Shown here: positions 1 through 10,502 of the stretch, piece by piece
Layout of the letters: each line of letters opens with the position of its first letter
Position numbering within the stretch: position 1 is the stretch's first letter
Assembly: GCA_963682055.1 (NCBI GenBank)
Contig: OY821741.1
Coordinates: 14,575,197 to 14,639,196 of the forward strand
Source: Primula veris
Lineage: Eukaryota; Streptophyta; Magnoliopsida; Ericales; Primulaceae
Direction of reading: 5' to 3'
Length of the DNA: 64,000 nucleotides
Translations under genes and position numbers: made by a program
The notes under the pieces: model-generated
The model's database searches: none
What the model saw: only the letters and a program-made list of their open reading frames with translations
Told to the model about the DNA's origin: nothing

Positions 1-955
1 TAAGAAGCCACCATTAGTTGAAGGAGGAGTTAACTATAGAGTCTGGAAAATAAGAATGAGATCATTCATCAAACAGCAAGATGAACAAGCATGGAAGTCT
101 GTACTCTATGGTTGGGAAGTTCTAACTGTTACTGATGGTGAAGGTGAACTAGTTTATATGCCTGAAGACAGATGGTCTGTTGATGAGGATAAAAAGTCAA
201 GTGCAAACTCAACAACAATAAACTTAATCTTTAATGGTGTAACTCTAACCGTGTTCAGGTATATCTGTCACTGTGAAACTGCCAAGGAGGCATGGGATAT
301 CCTACAAGTAACCTTTGAGTGAACTGTTAAAGTAAAAGCTTATAAACTCCAACAATTAACTACTCAGTTTGAAAATCTAAGAATGGGGGAAGATGAAACT
401 ATTGAACAATTTAATGGAAGAATCTGTCACATTGCTCATCAAGCAGGAACCTTTGGTGAAAAATATAGTGATGCTAAAATTGTAAAGAAAATTCTAAAGT
501 CTCTTACAGAAAGATTTGAAATTAAAGTAACTGCTATTGAGGAGTCAACAGATCTAGAAAACTTAAAAATTGAAGAACTTAGAGGAAATCTAAGCACCAA
601 AGAGAACAGCTTGCCTTCATTGCTAAAAAGATTACAAAAAATTCTATAAGAAAAAGCAGGATGATATTGTAACTTCTAAAAACTTCTATAAGAAAATCAA
701 TTTAGGCTAGAATCTAGGCTTAACAATAATTCTAAAGGAAAGTGGAATCCAAAAGAAAACGATGACAGAGACTATCAGTCTAGAGAAATTCAGTGTAGAG
801 AGTGTAGGGGGTATGGTCACATTCAGGTTGAGTGTGCTAACACTTTAAAGAGAAACAAAAATGCTTATATAACCACTCACAGTGACTGTGAATCTGAGAG
901 TAACAGTAATGTAGAGGATGAATCTAATTTTGTTAACTTTATGGGAAGAATCACT
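1..955 (+). pseudogene. gag: copia gag (UBN2-type) with CCHC zinc knuckle, broken
   Basis: The first codons read KKPPLVEGG..YRVWKIRMRSFI, followed by AWKSVLYGW, the typical start of plant copia Gag (DUF4219/UBN2 type). The frame stops at 320-322, resumes with QLTTQFENLRMGEDETIEQF and is shifted again near 649. A zinc knuckle of form C-x2-C-x4-H-x4-C lies at 794-835 (CRECRGYGHIQVEC). In an active element this protein would form the cytoplasmic particle and bind the element RNA. The start codon of the real gag is upstream of the window. Several stops show it is a pseudogene. Confidence 0.8.
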
Positions 956-1102
956 TAAAATGAAACTGTTTATGAAAGTGATTGTGAGTCAGTTTCAACT
1001 TTAGTTACAACTGCTCTTAAAACCTATAGCAGTGATGAGGAAGAACCCTCATAAGAGAGTATTACTCAACAATATCTTATTCTTTATGACAAATATCAAA
1101 AC

Positions 1103-1606
1103 ATGAGCAAACAATCTATCATCATCAACAAACTCAATGCTAATCTAAAAGATGAAATAAAGAATCTCACTGAACAACTCAACAGACAACAATTTGAGTT
1201 AAAAGAAATCAAAAAGAAAATAAAACTGTTGAATGCTTCAGCTTCAGAGAAATTAGATGATATGCTGTCCTATACTAGATGCTCAAAGGATAACAGTGGT
1301 TTGGGGTACTGTGGTTATATAGGCACTGGAAAAACTACATTTGTTAAAGCCTCTATAAAATCTGAAACTTATGATTTTGACAACAAGGTTAGAAGTGTAG
1401 TTGCAACCAGAAAAGAGTTGAATGACTTTAAGGCTGAAACAAGACTTAATCCAAGATTGTGTAACTTTTACAAAATGCCTGGACATCTAGAAATCAGGTG
1501 CTATTTAAAAATTCACATAAAGTATATTTCTCAGAAAAACTATTTGTCTCCTACTTGTGATGAAAAGATGAATTGTGTTTGGAAATTTAAATTAAAATTG
1601 ACTTAA
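1103..1606 (+). pseudogene. Coiled-coil tail of copia gag
   Basis: This open stretch of 167 codons begins with a Lys/Glu/Leu-rich heptad-like region (NLTEQLNRQQFELKEIKKKIKLL) predicted by eye to form a coiled coil. It sits between the zinc knuckle and the protease motif, where Sirevirus Gag proteins carry an extended tail. It ends just before the protease frame. Position and composition suggest part of the original gag-pol polyprotein rather than a separate gene. No enzymatic motif is visible. Confidence 0.55.
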
Positions 1607-1611
1607 TTTCT

Positions 1612-2942
1612 AATAATAAAGCTGTCATTACTTCTCTAAATGTTGTTACTACTAATGAATGGTACTTTGACAGTGGTTGCTCTAAGCACATGACAGGTAA
1701 TGCAAGTGCTCTCAAAAATGTCATTAATCTTACAGGAAACACTTTTGTATTTGGAGGTGGAGACACATGTAAAATAATTGGAAAAGTAATGTTGAACAAA
1801 CCTGGAATGCCTGAAATAAATGATGTATTTTTTTTAGATGGTTTAAAAGCTAATTTTATTAGTATTAGCCAACTCTATGATAACCAAATGTTTGTTCAGT
1901 TTAATAAAGATAAGTGTCTAATTACTGATGTGAATGATGACTTGATCATGACAGGAGTTAGATCATCAAATAGATGTTATGTTTTTAAGAAAACTGAAAA
2001 AGGATTACCTGAGAATAGGTGCAATCAAGCTGCAACCAATAATGTTGATATTTGGCATAAAAGTCTTGGTCATGTGAACTATAAAACCTTGGATAAACTT
2101 GTTAGAAAATAATTGATAATAGGTATTCATAATCTTAGCCCTAAAACTCAAGGTGTGTGTGGTGATTGTGCAATAGGCAAACAAACAAAGAGTGCTCATA
2201 AAAGTAGTAGTCAAAACTACACCAAGAGAGTTTTAGAACTTCTTCAATTGACCTAATGGGTCCTATGTAAACTGAAAGTATTAGTGGTAAGAAGTATATT
2301 TTGGTAGTTGTAGATGATTTCTCTAGATACTCTTAGGTGGTGTTCTTAAAAGATAAAACTGAAATATTTGAACTCTTTAAAGCACTCTGCTTGAAACTAC
2401 AACTTGAAAAAGGATTCACCATTGGTAAAATTGTAAGGGTCAGAAATGATCATGGAACTGAATTTGAAAATAGTAAGTTTAGCAATTTTTACAACTCTCT
2501 AGGGATAATCCATGAGTTTTCTGCACCAAAAACCCCACAACAAAATGGTGTACTGGAAAGGAAAAATATAACCATTCAGGAAATGGTTAGGGTCATGCTT
2601 AACTCTAAGAAACTTGCCAAAAAAATTTGGGCTGAAGCTGTCAATACTGCATGCTATATTGTTAATAGGGTCTATCTTACTAAAGGTATTAACTTGACTG
2701 TGTATGAAATTTGGAAAGGTAGAAAACCTAATGTCAAGTATTTTCAAGTATTTGGGTGTGTCTGTTACATTTTTAAAGATAGAGAACATCTTGGCAAGTT
2801 TGACTCTAAAAGTGATAAAGGAGTATTTCTTGGGTATGCTCAAAACAGTAGGGCTTTTAGAGTCTATAATCTGAGAACAAGTTGTGTCATGGAATCATAT
2901 AATGTGATATTTGATGATTTGAAAGATGTTTATGAGACTACA
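1612..2942 (+). pseudogene. pol: copia protease, GAG-pre-integrase and integrase, broken
   Basis: The aspartic protease signature is at about 1659-1700 (WYFDSGCSKHMTG; the usual D-S/T-G-A/C). The GAG-pre-integrase zinc region follows near 2050-2110 (WHKSLGHVN). The integrase catalytic core is split by a stop near 2336; DDFSRYS before it, RNDHGTEFEN near 2448 and PQQNGVLERKN near 2540 supply the D, D and E of the DDE triad. The frame ends where the Cassandra TRIM enters at 2943. Stops at 2110-2112 and 2334-2336 make it non-functional. Confidence 0.82.
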
Positions 2943-3390
2943 TGTGATGACCCAGACTTCCAGGAAGGAATTTCTGTGGTGCGGTGTTGTGCGTCAGTCT
3001 CACATCGCCCAGATATGAGATTACTCGTATGGTATATGAGCTTAAAGATCCATTTCCTATCAACAATGCCTTTTAAGGCCGTGCGGCACAATAGCGAGGA
3101 CAGAACTCCATAGTTAAGCGTGCTTAGCTTGGAGTAGTATCAGAATGGGTGACCCCCTGGGAAGTTGTGCCAAAGCGGACAATATTGTTGATACGAGTAT
3201 ATGGAGGTTCGGTCCGTGGGGCCGGGTCATTACAGATGGTATCAGAGCCTCTATCTTGCCGGAAATATGGGGACTAGCACATGTGTGTGGGCCCCTGAAG
3301 GACGACGTGCCCGACGAGGACGTCGTGCCTAAAAAGGGGGGGGGGGGGGGGTGATTGTGAGACCCAGATTTCTAAGAAGGAATTTCTGTT
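2943..3390 (+). mobile_element. Cassandra-type TRIM with 5S rRNA-like LTR, 3' LTR truncated
   Basis: A 292-bp LTR spans 2943-3234 (starts TGTGATGAC, ends GTCATTACA, an inverted terminal pair). It contains a 5S rRNA-like block at 3103-3171. A primer-binding site matching initiator tRNA-Met (TGGTATCAGAGC, 3237-3248) follows directly, then a short non-coding interior and an A5-G16 polypurine tract at 3331-3351. The second LTR begins at 3356 (TGTGAGACCCAG) but stops after about 35 bp at 3390, where copia pol resumes. This is the layout of Cassandra elements, non-autonomous TRIMs with 5S promoters in their LTRs. It is inserted into copia pol. Confidence 0.85.
3103..3171 (+). repeat. 5S rRNA-like segment inside the Cassandra LTR
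   Basis: The segment matches the internal part of plant 5S rRNA, including GTTAAGCGTGCTT (box A region), GGAGTAGTAT (intermediate element) and GGGTGACCCCCTGGGAAG (box C region). The first third of 5S rRNA is missing, so this is not a functional rRNA gene. In Cassandra elements the sequence is a retained RNA polymerase III promoter-like block. Confidence 0.85.
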
Positions 3391-3391
3391 A

Positions 3392-4450
3392 TACAAGGAC
3401 TCAGAAGAATCATTCTCTTGAAAATGTCATAGGAGAAGTCAATGCAGGTATGAAAACCAGAGGTAAAAGAAGTAATATTGTTCATTTAGCTTGCTATATT
3501 TCTCAATTAAAACCTAAAAATATAAAAGAGGCTTTGGAAGACACTGAGTGGATTTTAGCTATACAAGATGAACTGTCACAATTTGAGAGAAATGATGTGT
3601 GGGCATTAGTACCCAGACCTAATAATAAAAATGTTATAGGTACTAAATGGATCTTTAGGAATAAAAGTAATGAACATGGCATAATTGTTAGGAACAAAAC
3701 TAGACTTGTAGCTCAAGGATACACTCAAATTGAGGGAATAGACTTTGATAAAACTTTTGTCCATGTAGCAAGAATATAATCTATTAGAATGCTACTTTAT
3801 CTTGATTGCCTGTTTGACTTTAAGTTGTTTCAACTAGATATTAAAAGTGCCTTCTTAAATGGAAATATTCAAGAAGAAGTCTATATTTGTCAACCTAAAG
3901 GTTTTGAGGATCCAAACTTTCCTGGACATGTTTATCTTTTGAAAACGGTCTTGTATGGTTTAAAGCAAGCCCCTAGAGCTTGGTATGAAAGGCTAACTGA
4001 GTTTTTAATTGAGAAAGGATTTAACAGAGGGGGGAATTGACAAAACTTTGTTTACTAAGAAGACTCCTAAGGATATAATTTGTTGGTCAAATTTATTTTG
4101 ATGACATTGTGTTTGGTTCTACCTCTGAAAATAAAATTGCAGAATTTATTTCTGATATGAAACATGTGTTTGAAATGAGTGGTGGAGGAGAATTAACTTA
4201 CTTTCTAGGACTTCAAGTTAAACAGAATGAAAAGGGAATTTTTCTATGCCAAAGTGAGTATGCTGATAATCATGTCAAGAAATTTGGTTTGAGTGAGAGT
4301 AAAGAGAAAAGAGCACCTATGAGTACCACTCTAAAATTGTCTAAGAAGGATAAAGGAAAGAGTGTTTGTCCTAGTCACTATAAGTCTATGATTGGAAGAC
4401 TTCTCTATTTAACTACCACCAGACCAGATCTTTGCTTAAGTATATGAGTG
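3392..4450 (+). pseudogene. pol: copia reverse transcriptase, frameshifted
   Basis: Recognisable motifs in order: HSLENVIGEVNAG (linker before RT), KWIFRNK, RLVAQGYTQIEGIDF, LDIKSAFLNG (first catalytic Asp), LYGLKQAPRAWY and, after a frameshift near 4040, YFDDIVFGST (the paired catalytic Asp residues), then LGLQVKQ. The frame is broken by a stop near 3778 and by the shift. This is the RT domain of the host copia element, resuming immediately after the Cassandra insertion. Confidence 0.85.
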
Positions 4451-4792
4451 TGTGCCAGATATCAGGCAAATCCTCTAGAATCTCATATTCTTGCTGTCAA
4501 AAAAATTTTAAGATATGTGAAAGGCACTACTCACCTTGCTCTGTGGTATTCTAAAGACATAAATCATTTTTTGGTTGGTTACTGTGATGTAGACTAGGCA
4601 GGTAATATAGATGACAGAAAAAGTACTTATGGTGGTTGTTTTTATTTTGGGAATAATCTTGTTTCATTGTTTAGTAAAAACCAAAATTGCATTTTTTTGC
4701 CAACTGCTAAGGCTGAGTACATTGCAGCTGGTAGTGGATGCACTCAACTTATAGCTCTTAGTCATAATTTTTATTGTACGAATATTCTATGA
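4451..4792 (+). pseudogene. pol: copia RNase H, broken
   Basis: Translation gives KGTTHLALWYSKD, then YCDVD, stop, AG...DRKSTYGGC, then PTAKAEYIAAGSG. These are the conserved RNase H blocks of Ty1/copia elements (ILRYVKGT, YCDADWAG, DRRSTSG, TAEAEY). One in-frame stop replaces the Trp after the catalytic Asp block. It ends the pol region. Confidence 0.82.
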
Positions 4793-5257
4793 TAAATATA
4801 TATTCTTGAGTAAATTTTTAGTATCTTGTGTTCAAAATTCTATACTATATATTATTGCTATCTTAATTTTGAAACAAGTCAAATTATCTATATCTCTTCA
4901 AACCATAAATAAGAAAAATTAGATAAATCTGTTTTAAATTGGAATGTAGATCTTCATTCTATACTGAATTTATCCTGATAAAAACAGTATCTTGATGCAA
5001 TTTTTTAAAATTGGAATATCTGTTGAAAGGAAAATGCCCAATTTTTGGGAAAATTGGCTCACAAAGGGGATTTGGGTATATCTTCTCATAATTTAAAAAG
5101 ATTTGGGCTTAATTGCTATATAAGCTAGTGTTTAATGTTAGACTAAAACAATAAAAATCAGAATTACTATCTCTCTCTTTATCAAATTAAAAACACTATT
5201 TTTCTTTAAGACCCTATTTCTCGTGTTCCAAGTCCAGTTGCAACCTCAGATCCAACC
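4793..5257 (+). other. Non-coding spacer between pol and the extra ORF
   Basis: This AT-rich stretch of 465 bp has no ORF of interest. It lies between RNase H and the extra ORF. A pyrimidine-rich stretch with a TCTCTCTC run near 5171 precedes the ATG at 5258 and could contain a splice acceptor for a subgenomic transcript; that is inference only. Confidence 0.5.
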
Positions 5258-6517
5258 ATGTCTTCTTTTCCTCAACCTGATCTAAACTATGAGGATGACA
5301 TTACTCTTGGTGACTTTCTGAACAAATTCAAAACTCACAGAGCTTCTAAAGCAAAAGTTGGTGAATCTTCTTCTACCCAACCAAGAAAACGTAGGGTTAA
5401 GAAACGGTCTAGTAGAAACACACACAGAGATCCTATATTTGTTAAATATGTCTATGACACTCTTAATAGTGAGGTTGATCCTAGGTTCTGGAACAAAATC
5501 ATGTCAGATAGGTTTTCTGAGTTTAGTAACAGTGAAATTCATTCTGAAAGACAACTGAATCTGGCTAGTTATAGGAATATTCAACTACATGCTGAAAATT
5601 TGTTGAAAGATGTTGGTCTTGACAGAACAATTAGCTATCCTGAATCTTATTTTCCTGAACTAATTAGGGAATTCTATGCTAATCTGAATGAAGGGGTGTT
5701 TCATAAGGGTGATATGGCTTTTGGTATAGTGTATGTGAGGGGTCTTACCATTGATTTTAACCCTGAATTGATCAATAAGTTTCTAGGTTCTCTTAGAAAC
5801 CCTGAGGGTTATCTAAACTTTGATTTATATTCTGTATCTCTAGCTATTACAGGGAAAGATAACTAGTTTGATGGTAACTCCATTAAAACATCTGCTCTAA
5901 CTCTAAGTGCGGCTGTTTTGCACAAAATCTCTAAGTTTTATTGGACACCAACCAAACAACCCTCTAAGCTTACCAAAGATATGGTTGTGTTAATTTATAG
6001 AATTATGTCCAAAATTCCCATCAACTTTGGTGAGCATGTGTTCAATTTGGTCAAAGAATTTTCTGATTTCAAAGCTAGCACTGTCTTACTGCCTTTTCCT
6101 TGTTTAATCTCTAGTATTCTTCTTTATCAAGTGGATCTTGTGCCCCCATAATTAATAAATCCTCTTCTTCAATCCTTTGAGAAACCTACCAAATGCTCTT
6201 CTGCTCTCTATATATTTGCTAAACTTCTAAAGAAAGGTCATATCAATGACATTATTGGTGAAAAGGGAAAGGAAAAAGAGTCTACTAGTGCAGCTCCTAA
6301 GAAGAAGGGTGTTAGAAGGTATCTTGTCCAACAACTTACTATTAATCAAGAGAGGAGGGTTGAGCTAGATACCAATGACTATGAGATCCAGAACCTGCTA
6401 GAAAACCTCAAGGAGAGTGACAATGAAAGTGAAAGTGACAGTGGATACTCCTTAAGCAGTACAGATGATGATGTGGTCAGATATGAACCTGTTGCCTCAA
6501 GAGCCCCTAGACATTGA
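5258..6517 (+). pseudogene. Extra ORF of the copia element (plant-transposon-protein type), two in-frame stops
   Basis: From ATG 5258 one frame runs 419 codons to TGA 6515-6517, interrupted only by TAG at 5864-5866 and TAA at 6149-6151. The N-terminus is basic (PRKRRVKKRSSR). The middle (SYPESYFPELIREFYANL, then RGLTIDFNPELINKFLG) resembles the putative plant transposon protein family found in many plant retroelements. The C-terminus is acidic and Ser-rich (ESDNESESDSGYS). It lies where Sireviruses carry an envelope-like ORF, but I see no clear signal peptide or membrane segment, so an envelope role is unsupported. Function unknown. Confidence 0.65.
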
Positions 6518-6927
6518 TATGTCAAGTAGCGACACCTAGTTTGTCCTGGATGTGAGAAATAGGGGGAGAAATTTGAAGAGTTTCAGCTATGTGGTTTATT
6601 TCAATTTCAATTTTTGCAAATTATGTGTTAAAACTATTATGTGCAAGTCCTTTTGGCCTTGTGTTTTGTTTGCAACTTATTTCTGAAATACTATTTCTTA
6701 ATGTTTGAATAAGTTTTGCGCTTGATGAAATTGATTAATGAATGCTTATTTGACTTATATAGTGTGTCTGTAATTCTAACTTGCAGTGGGAGCTTAAATG
6801 TCTAACTCAAAACCACTTGCATTGTAATCTTAAATACAGGAGAGACTGTATATGCTAACATAATTTGCAGGTGAGCTGTTTGTATAAACTCATATTATTT
6901 GTCAAATCCAAAGACAAATGGGGAGAT
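6518..6927 (+). other. 3' untranslated region and polypurine tract of the copia element
   Basis: Non-coding sequence runs from the extra ORF to the polypurine tract AAATGGGGAGAT at 6916-6927, which abuts the LTR start TGTTAGG at 6928. In copia elements this tract primes plus-strand DNA synthesis. Confidence 0.75.
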
Positions 6928-7680
6928 TGTTAGGACCATATTTCTGGCCTAGTAACTCTTTATTGTCAATTGGTTTGAACAAAATAATCTAAGTTGAATG
7001 TTAAGAATTAAGACAGTTTTATGTTTACAAGTGAGGTTGCAACCTCAGTTGCAACTACAGTTCCAACCTGCTAATACGCAGGATTCTGTCTAATTCTGTC
7101 TAACTGCATTATTTGATCTTTAAAGTCTTTTATTTGAATTAAAATATGCAGGAAATATTCTCATCTATTTAAAAAGATTCAGTTTATATATATTGAGAAT
7201 ATTAAGTTGATAAAGAATGGAAGTTGTTTAAAAGATATATGGAGATTAGTTTAGAAGATATTGTTTTCTTTTATTGTGGAAACTAAATCTCTTTGAATAT
7301 GCAAAGTCTTTATCTCGTGATTCAATCTATGTGCTTACACGATCAGTAATTGTAAAAATCCGGATTTTCGTAGAAAAATACTGTGGTAAAGAGAAGTGAG
7401 TTATCCCACATCGCCTAGATATGTAGTACATATATGGTATATAAGGTAGAAGTATCCTCCTTACTATCACCAAGGACTTTTAAAGTCGTGCAGCCCGAGA
7501 AGCGAGGACGGAATCGGGCCAAAGCGGACAGTATTGGTAGTAGTATACACATACAGGTATAGAATTTTTACCTAGTGCAAAGTATTAAATTAAGTCGAAA
7601 ATTTCTTTTCAGATCGTTCAAGCGACAATTGTGCTCGAGAACATGATAAAAGCAGAATACTTGAGAAGAGAGAGTGGTAG
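6928..7680 (+). repeat. 3' LTR of the copia element, right border unclear
   Basis: It begins with TGTTAGG immediately after the polypurine tract. The expected CA terminus and target duplication cannot be placed because a second LTR-like fragment occupies about 7382-7565. The 5' LTR needed for comparison is outside the window. Confidence 0.55.
7382..7565 (+). repeat. Cassandra-related TRIM LTR fragment lacking the 5S block
   Basis: It shares with the two Cassandra LTRs the ordered boxes CCACATCGCC.AGATATG, ACTTTTAAAGTCGTGC, AGCGAGGACGGAA and CCAAAGCGGACAGTATT. The 5S-like block between the last two boxes is missing, leaving only about six bases. Start TGTGG at 7382 is plausible; the 3' border is uncertain. 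It may be a related TRIM family or an internal deletion. Confidence 0.6.
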
Positions 7681-7689
7681 TATTTGTCA

Positions 7690-7945
7690 TCTGTCACAGT
7701 TGTAGTCAACACATCTACTCTCTCGGCATTTGCCCTTCACTTGTGTACCCTCGACAGTGTGATCATATATGAAAAAACTCCACCCAGTTCTGATTCTACC
7801 GAAGTTTCTGAATCGGAAACCAATAAGGAAAATAAAGCCACTCCCCCAAAATCAGAAAAGGGAAAATAAAAGGTCTCTCCCAGTAAACCAAGTGATTCGG
7901 CAAAACCAAAAAGCAAGAAAAGAGAAGAAGAGACTGAGCTTGACC
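7690..7945 (+). pseudogene. Copy 1 of a Ser/Lys-rich protein C-terminal fragment
   Basis: The translation contains PPSSDSTEVSESETNKENKATPPKSEKGK, then a stop, then, in register with the other copies, the Lys/Pro-rich tail with SPSKPSD. It closely matches the segments at 8108-8345 and 11750-11962. The composition (acidic Ser/Glu, then basic KPKSK..KR) suggests the C-terminal exon of a nuclear protein, but I do not recognise the family. A stop inside the block marks it as broken. Confidence 0.55.
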
Positions 7946-8044
7946 TTCCTCCATGTCTCTTAATTTTGTTGCTAAACGATGAATGATCTAGCTTGACCTT
8001 TTACACATTTCACCATCGAACCAAGCAAAATATTTAAAGATATT

Positions 8045-9003
8045 TTGTGTCAACCCCACAACCTTCTACCTGGCAAAATATTGGTCTTGTACTCCTCTCT
8101 CACAACTGCAGTGAACACATCTACTCCCTCGTCCTTTGCCCTTCACTTGTGTATCTCGACAGATCGATCATATATGAAAAACCTCTACCCAGTTCTGATT
8201 CTATTGAAATTTCCGAATCGGAAAACAATAAGGAAAATGAAGTCACTCCCCCAAAATTAGAAAAGGGAAAAGAAAAGGTCTCTCCCAGTAGACCAAGTGA
8301 TTCGCCAAAACCAAAAAGCAAGAACAAAAAGAGAAGAAAAGGTGAACCTTATAACGTGTAGTTTTTATATAGTTACCTTAATATGAGTACAATCTTTTCT
8401 TTTTCTACTTGTCCAGTATTTGCTTTTTCACTTGGTATATAATTTGCTGCATGGAAGCTATAACACCTTATCAACTTCCCGAGGTGCTTGTTTGGCTAGA
8501 ACTTTTTATTGGAAAAAAATGCATCTAAGCAGAGTATATGTACAACAATTTTGTTGGCTGGAAAGAAAATTTTTACTTGCGCTTGCACCTTTTAAGAAAT
8601 CAATTGAGGTTTTAGTTGCAAGTTGCAAGTTGCAAGTTGCAAATTGCAAATTATACATATATTTATGAAGAAAGTTTAGATTAAAACGTGCAACAAAACG
8701 ATCCTGCTTCGCACAACTTAGAATCTAAGCAAGGGTTAGAATCAAATGCAACAGTCGAAGACTCCAAGGTGTAAATTATGTCCTGATTAAAATTTTACTG
8801 TTAGCTTATTTATCTTTTGACACTATTAAGCATACTCAATTAGACAACATAACATATGCATAAAGTGTAAGATATGAACTAGTTCGATCCAACATTCCCA
8901 TATTCTAGTAGCAAGTCTGATACGGATAATGTGGTGTTGGTCTTCACTCTTCATTCTTCAATGACAATGGAGAGTTAGTTGGGAAAGTTAAGTCGGGTTA
9001 GTT
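8045..9003 (+). repeat. Duplicated segment, copy A
   Basis: This stretch matches 11740-12722 and its continuation at 14044-14210 in the same order: the Ser/Lys-rich protein fragment, a GTATAG..TTATATAG stretch, TTTGCTGCATGGAAGCT, GAATCAAATGCAAC.GTCGAAGACTCC, CAATTAGACAACATAACA and ATTCTAGTAGCAAGTC. Many substitutions and small indels separate the copies, so the duplication is old. It also contains a run of four AGTTGCA-type repeats near 8616-8648. Confidence 0.7.
8108..8361 (+). pseudogene. Copy 2 of the Ser/Lys-rich protein fragment
   Basis: It reads PSSDSIEISESENNKENEVTPPK, then KVSPSRPSDSPKPKSKNKKRRKGEP before a stop at 8359-8361. It is the same protein segment as at 7690-7945 and 11750-11962. 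No promoter or start codon belonging to it is obvious; upstream context is shared with the other copies for about 90 bp. Family not recognised. Confidence 0.55.
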
Positions 9004-9059
9004 GGGAAAGTTCAGTCATTAGAATTGCAAAGAAGACTTCTTAGGGCTGAGGTCAATCT

Positions 9060-10100
9060 TCACGGCATGTGGTACTTTTCGAGTGGAATTACTCGTCGGG
9101 TAATTCTGAGTATGTGTCTATCAATCAATTGCGAAAAGTTGTGGTCGAATTTGAAGAAATGAAGGGACGCGTGGATCACTTTTCCTTATTTACTAATTTA
9201 GTCTATAAGGTATTGTCCGTTTGCGTTTTTAAGCTTTACTTTGTAATTGCAACATTATCAACTTTTATTTCCTGTTTTTTGTGGGGTGTTTCTCGCACAT
9301 TTTTATTTGATTATTAATAAAAATGTGGGGTTTCCCCACCACTTATATATAAAAAAAAATACGAAAAGTTGATAAAAAGCAACAATGGCTGACACATAAG
9401 TGATGTTTGGTCCAACGTGAATTGCTAGTGGCTCAAGTGGATGCTTTTTTTAAAAGTCTCTGTTCTGCTCCTAGTAGCAGTAGATGGATGTCTGATATGC
9501 TGTCGTCTTTTAACGGGACTTCTATGTCGCCGGCTGCCTATATGTGTGCGCTCAGATATCGTACCGAACACCCTGCATTCTCGAGTTAGAATGTTTGATT
9601 TGCTAGTAAGAAGCGTGTTTCGCCGGTGATCATGACTTTTTTTATCAAGGGGCTGACGTTTTATTCGAAGGAATAACCTTGTCCGAGACAATCAGCTCTT
9701 CGCTTGGCTCGAGAGTTGCTTTTGGCTCCTCGCTTGGAGGTCGGTCAACTCATTGGTGATGATGCTTTGAAACATTCAGACATTCTTTTGCCATTGTAGG
9801 ATCGAGGTTGTGATCTATTCTTAGATTTGTCAATTGTCTACCAATTTTCTTTCTTGCCAACTGTTACTGAAACAGACGAGGCGATGCGAAAAGTCGAGAG
9901 TCAAAATGTGGTTAAATACGAAAGGCACTGCGTATTAAATGAACTCATGATGTCCTTTTGTTTTGGAGTCGATGAGAGGTTTTGGTACGTGCACGGTTAG
10001 GGAAGTGGCAACAGATGAGTCTCTAGCCTTTATTGGGCAACAACTCTCCTTCACTATCCAAAAAATTTATGAATGGTGGTTTTTTAATACGCTCTAGCGG
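9060..10100 (+). pseudogene. Unrecognised gene remnant with short open pieces
   Basis: GC content is higher than in neighbouring sequence, and several short frames look coding: VLFEWNYSSGNSEYVSINQLRKV near 9070-9180, then SLCSAPSSSRWMSDMLSSF..YRTEHPAF near 9440-9580 and further pieces to 10010, broken by stops, shifts and an AT-rich insert (9240-9390). Composition and codon pattern suggest exons of a decayed plant gene. I cannot assign a family. It sits directly after duplication copy A but has no equivalent after copy B. Confidence 0.35.
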
Positions 10101-10494
10101 AAGATTTCGAAGTTGAATTAATTTATACATGTGTAACTTGTTTTAATGTGTATTTTGTTCATTTTCTGTAACATTCGTTTACCAGAAAATTTTAATTATA
10201 ATTTCTAACATATTGCACTTGTCCTCAATCATGCAGGCTCTACTTGTTACAACGTTTTCTTTTCTATTTTTTGTGTTATTTGAAACTGAAATAATATGTA
10301 GGGATTCCTGTCATGCTTACCTGATTGATATATATTCCTACATATGGAAAACTTTTTACTTTGCTTTTACCGTGCTTTGGTCATTTTTAACGACATATGC
10401 ATAGTCCATCTTGATAAATTCATAATAAATTTCATGTATATCAATGATTCAATTATTTGCGGATAAATCTTAATCAATTAATTAATTTGATATC
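10101..10494. other. AT-rich intergenic sequence
   Basis: About 400 bp of AT-rich sequence. Nothing recognisable beyond small open frames of low complexity. Confidence 0.5.
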
Positions 10495-10502
10495 ACTGCA
10501 TA

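Larger units (their letters stand above)
1..7680 (+). mobile_element. Decayed Sirevirus-like Ty1/copia retrotransposon, 5' end outside the window
   Basis: The order gag, protease, integrase, reverse transcriptase, RNase H identifies Ty1/copia. The long gag with a coiled-coil tail, the extra ORF after pol (5258-6517) and the PPT plus TGTTAGG LTR start at 6916-6934 resemble the Sirevirus (SIRE/Maximus) lineage. All reading frames carry stops or frameshifts, so the copy is dead. A Cassandra TRIM interrupts it at 2943-3390. The 5' LTR and primer-binding site lie left of the window. The right edge near 7680 is approximate because the 3' LTR end is obscured by an LTR fragment beginning at 7382. Confidence 0.82.

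Noticed and set aside
3103..3171. A 5S rRNA gene
   Set aside because: Only the internal part of 5S rRNA is present and it lies in a 292-bp LTR of the Cassandra type; a second copy at 15688-15757 has the same context.
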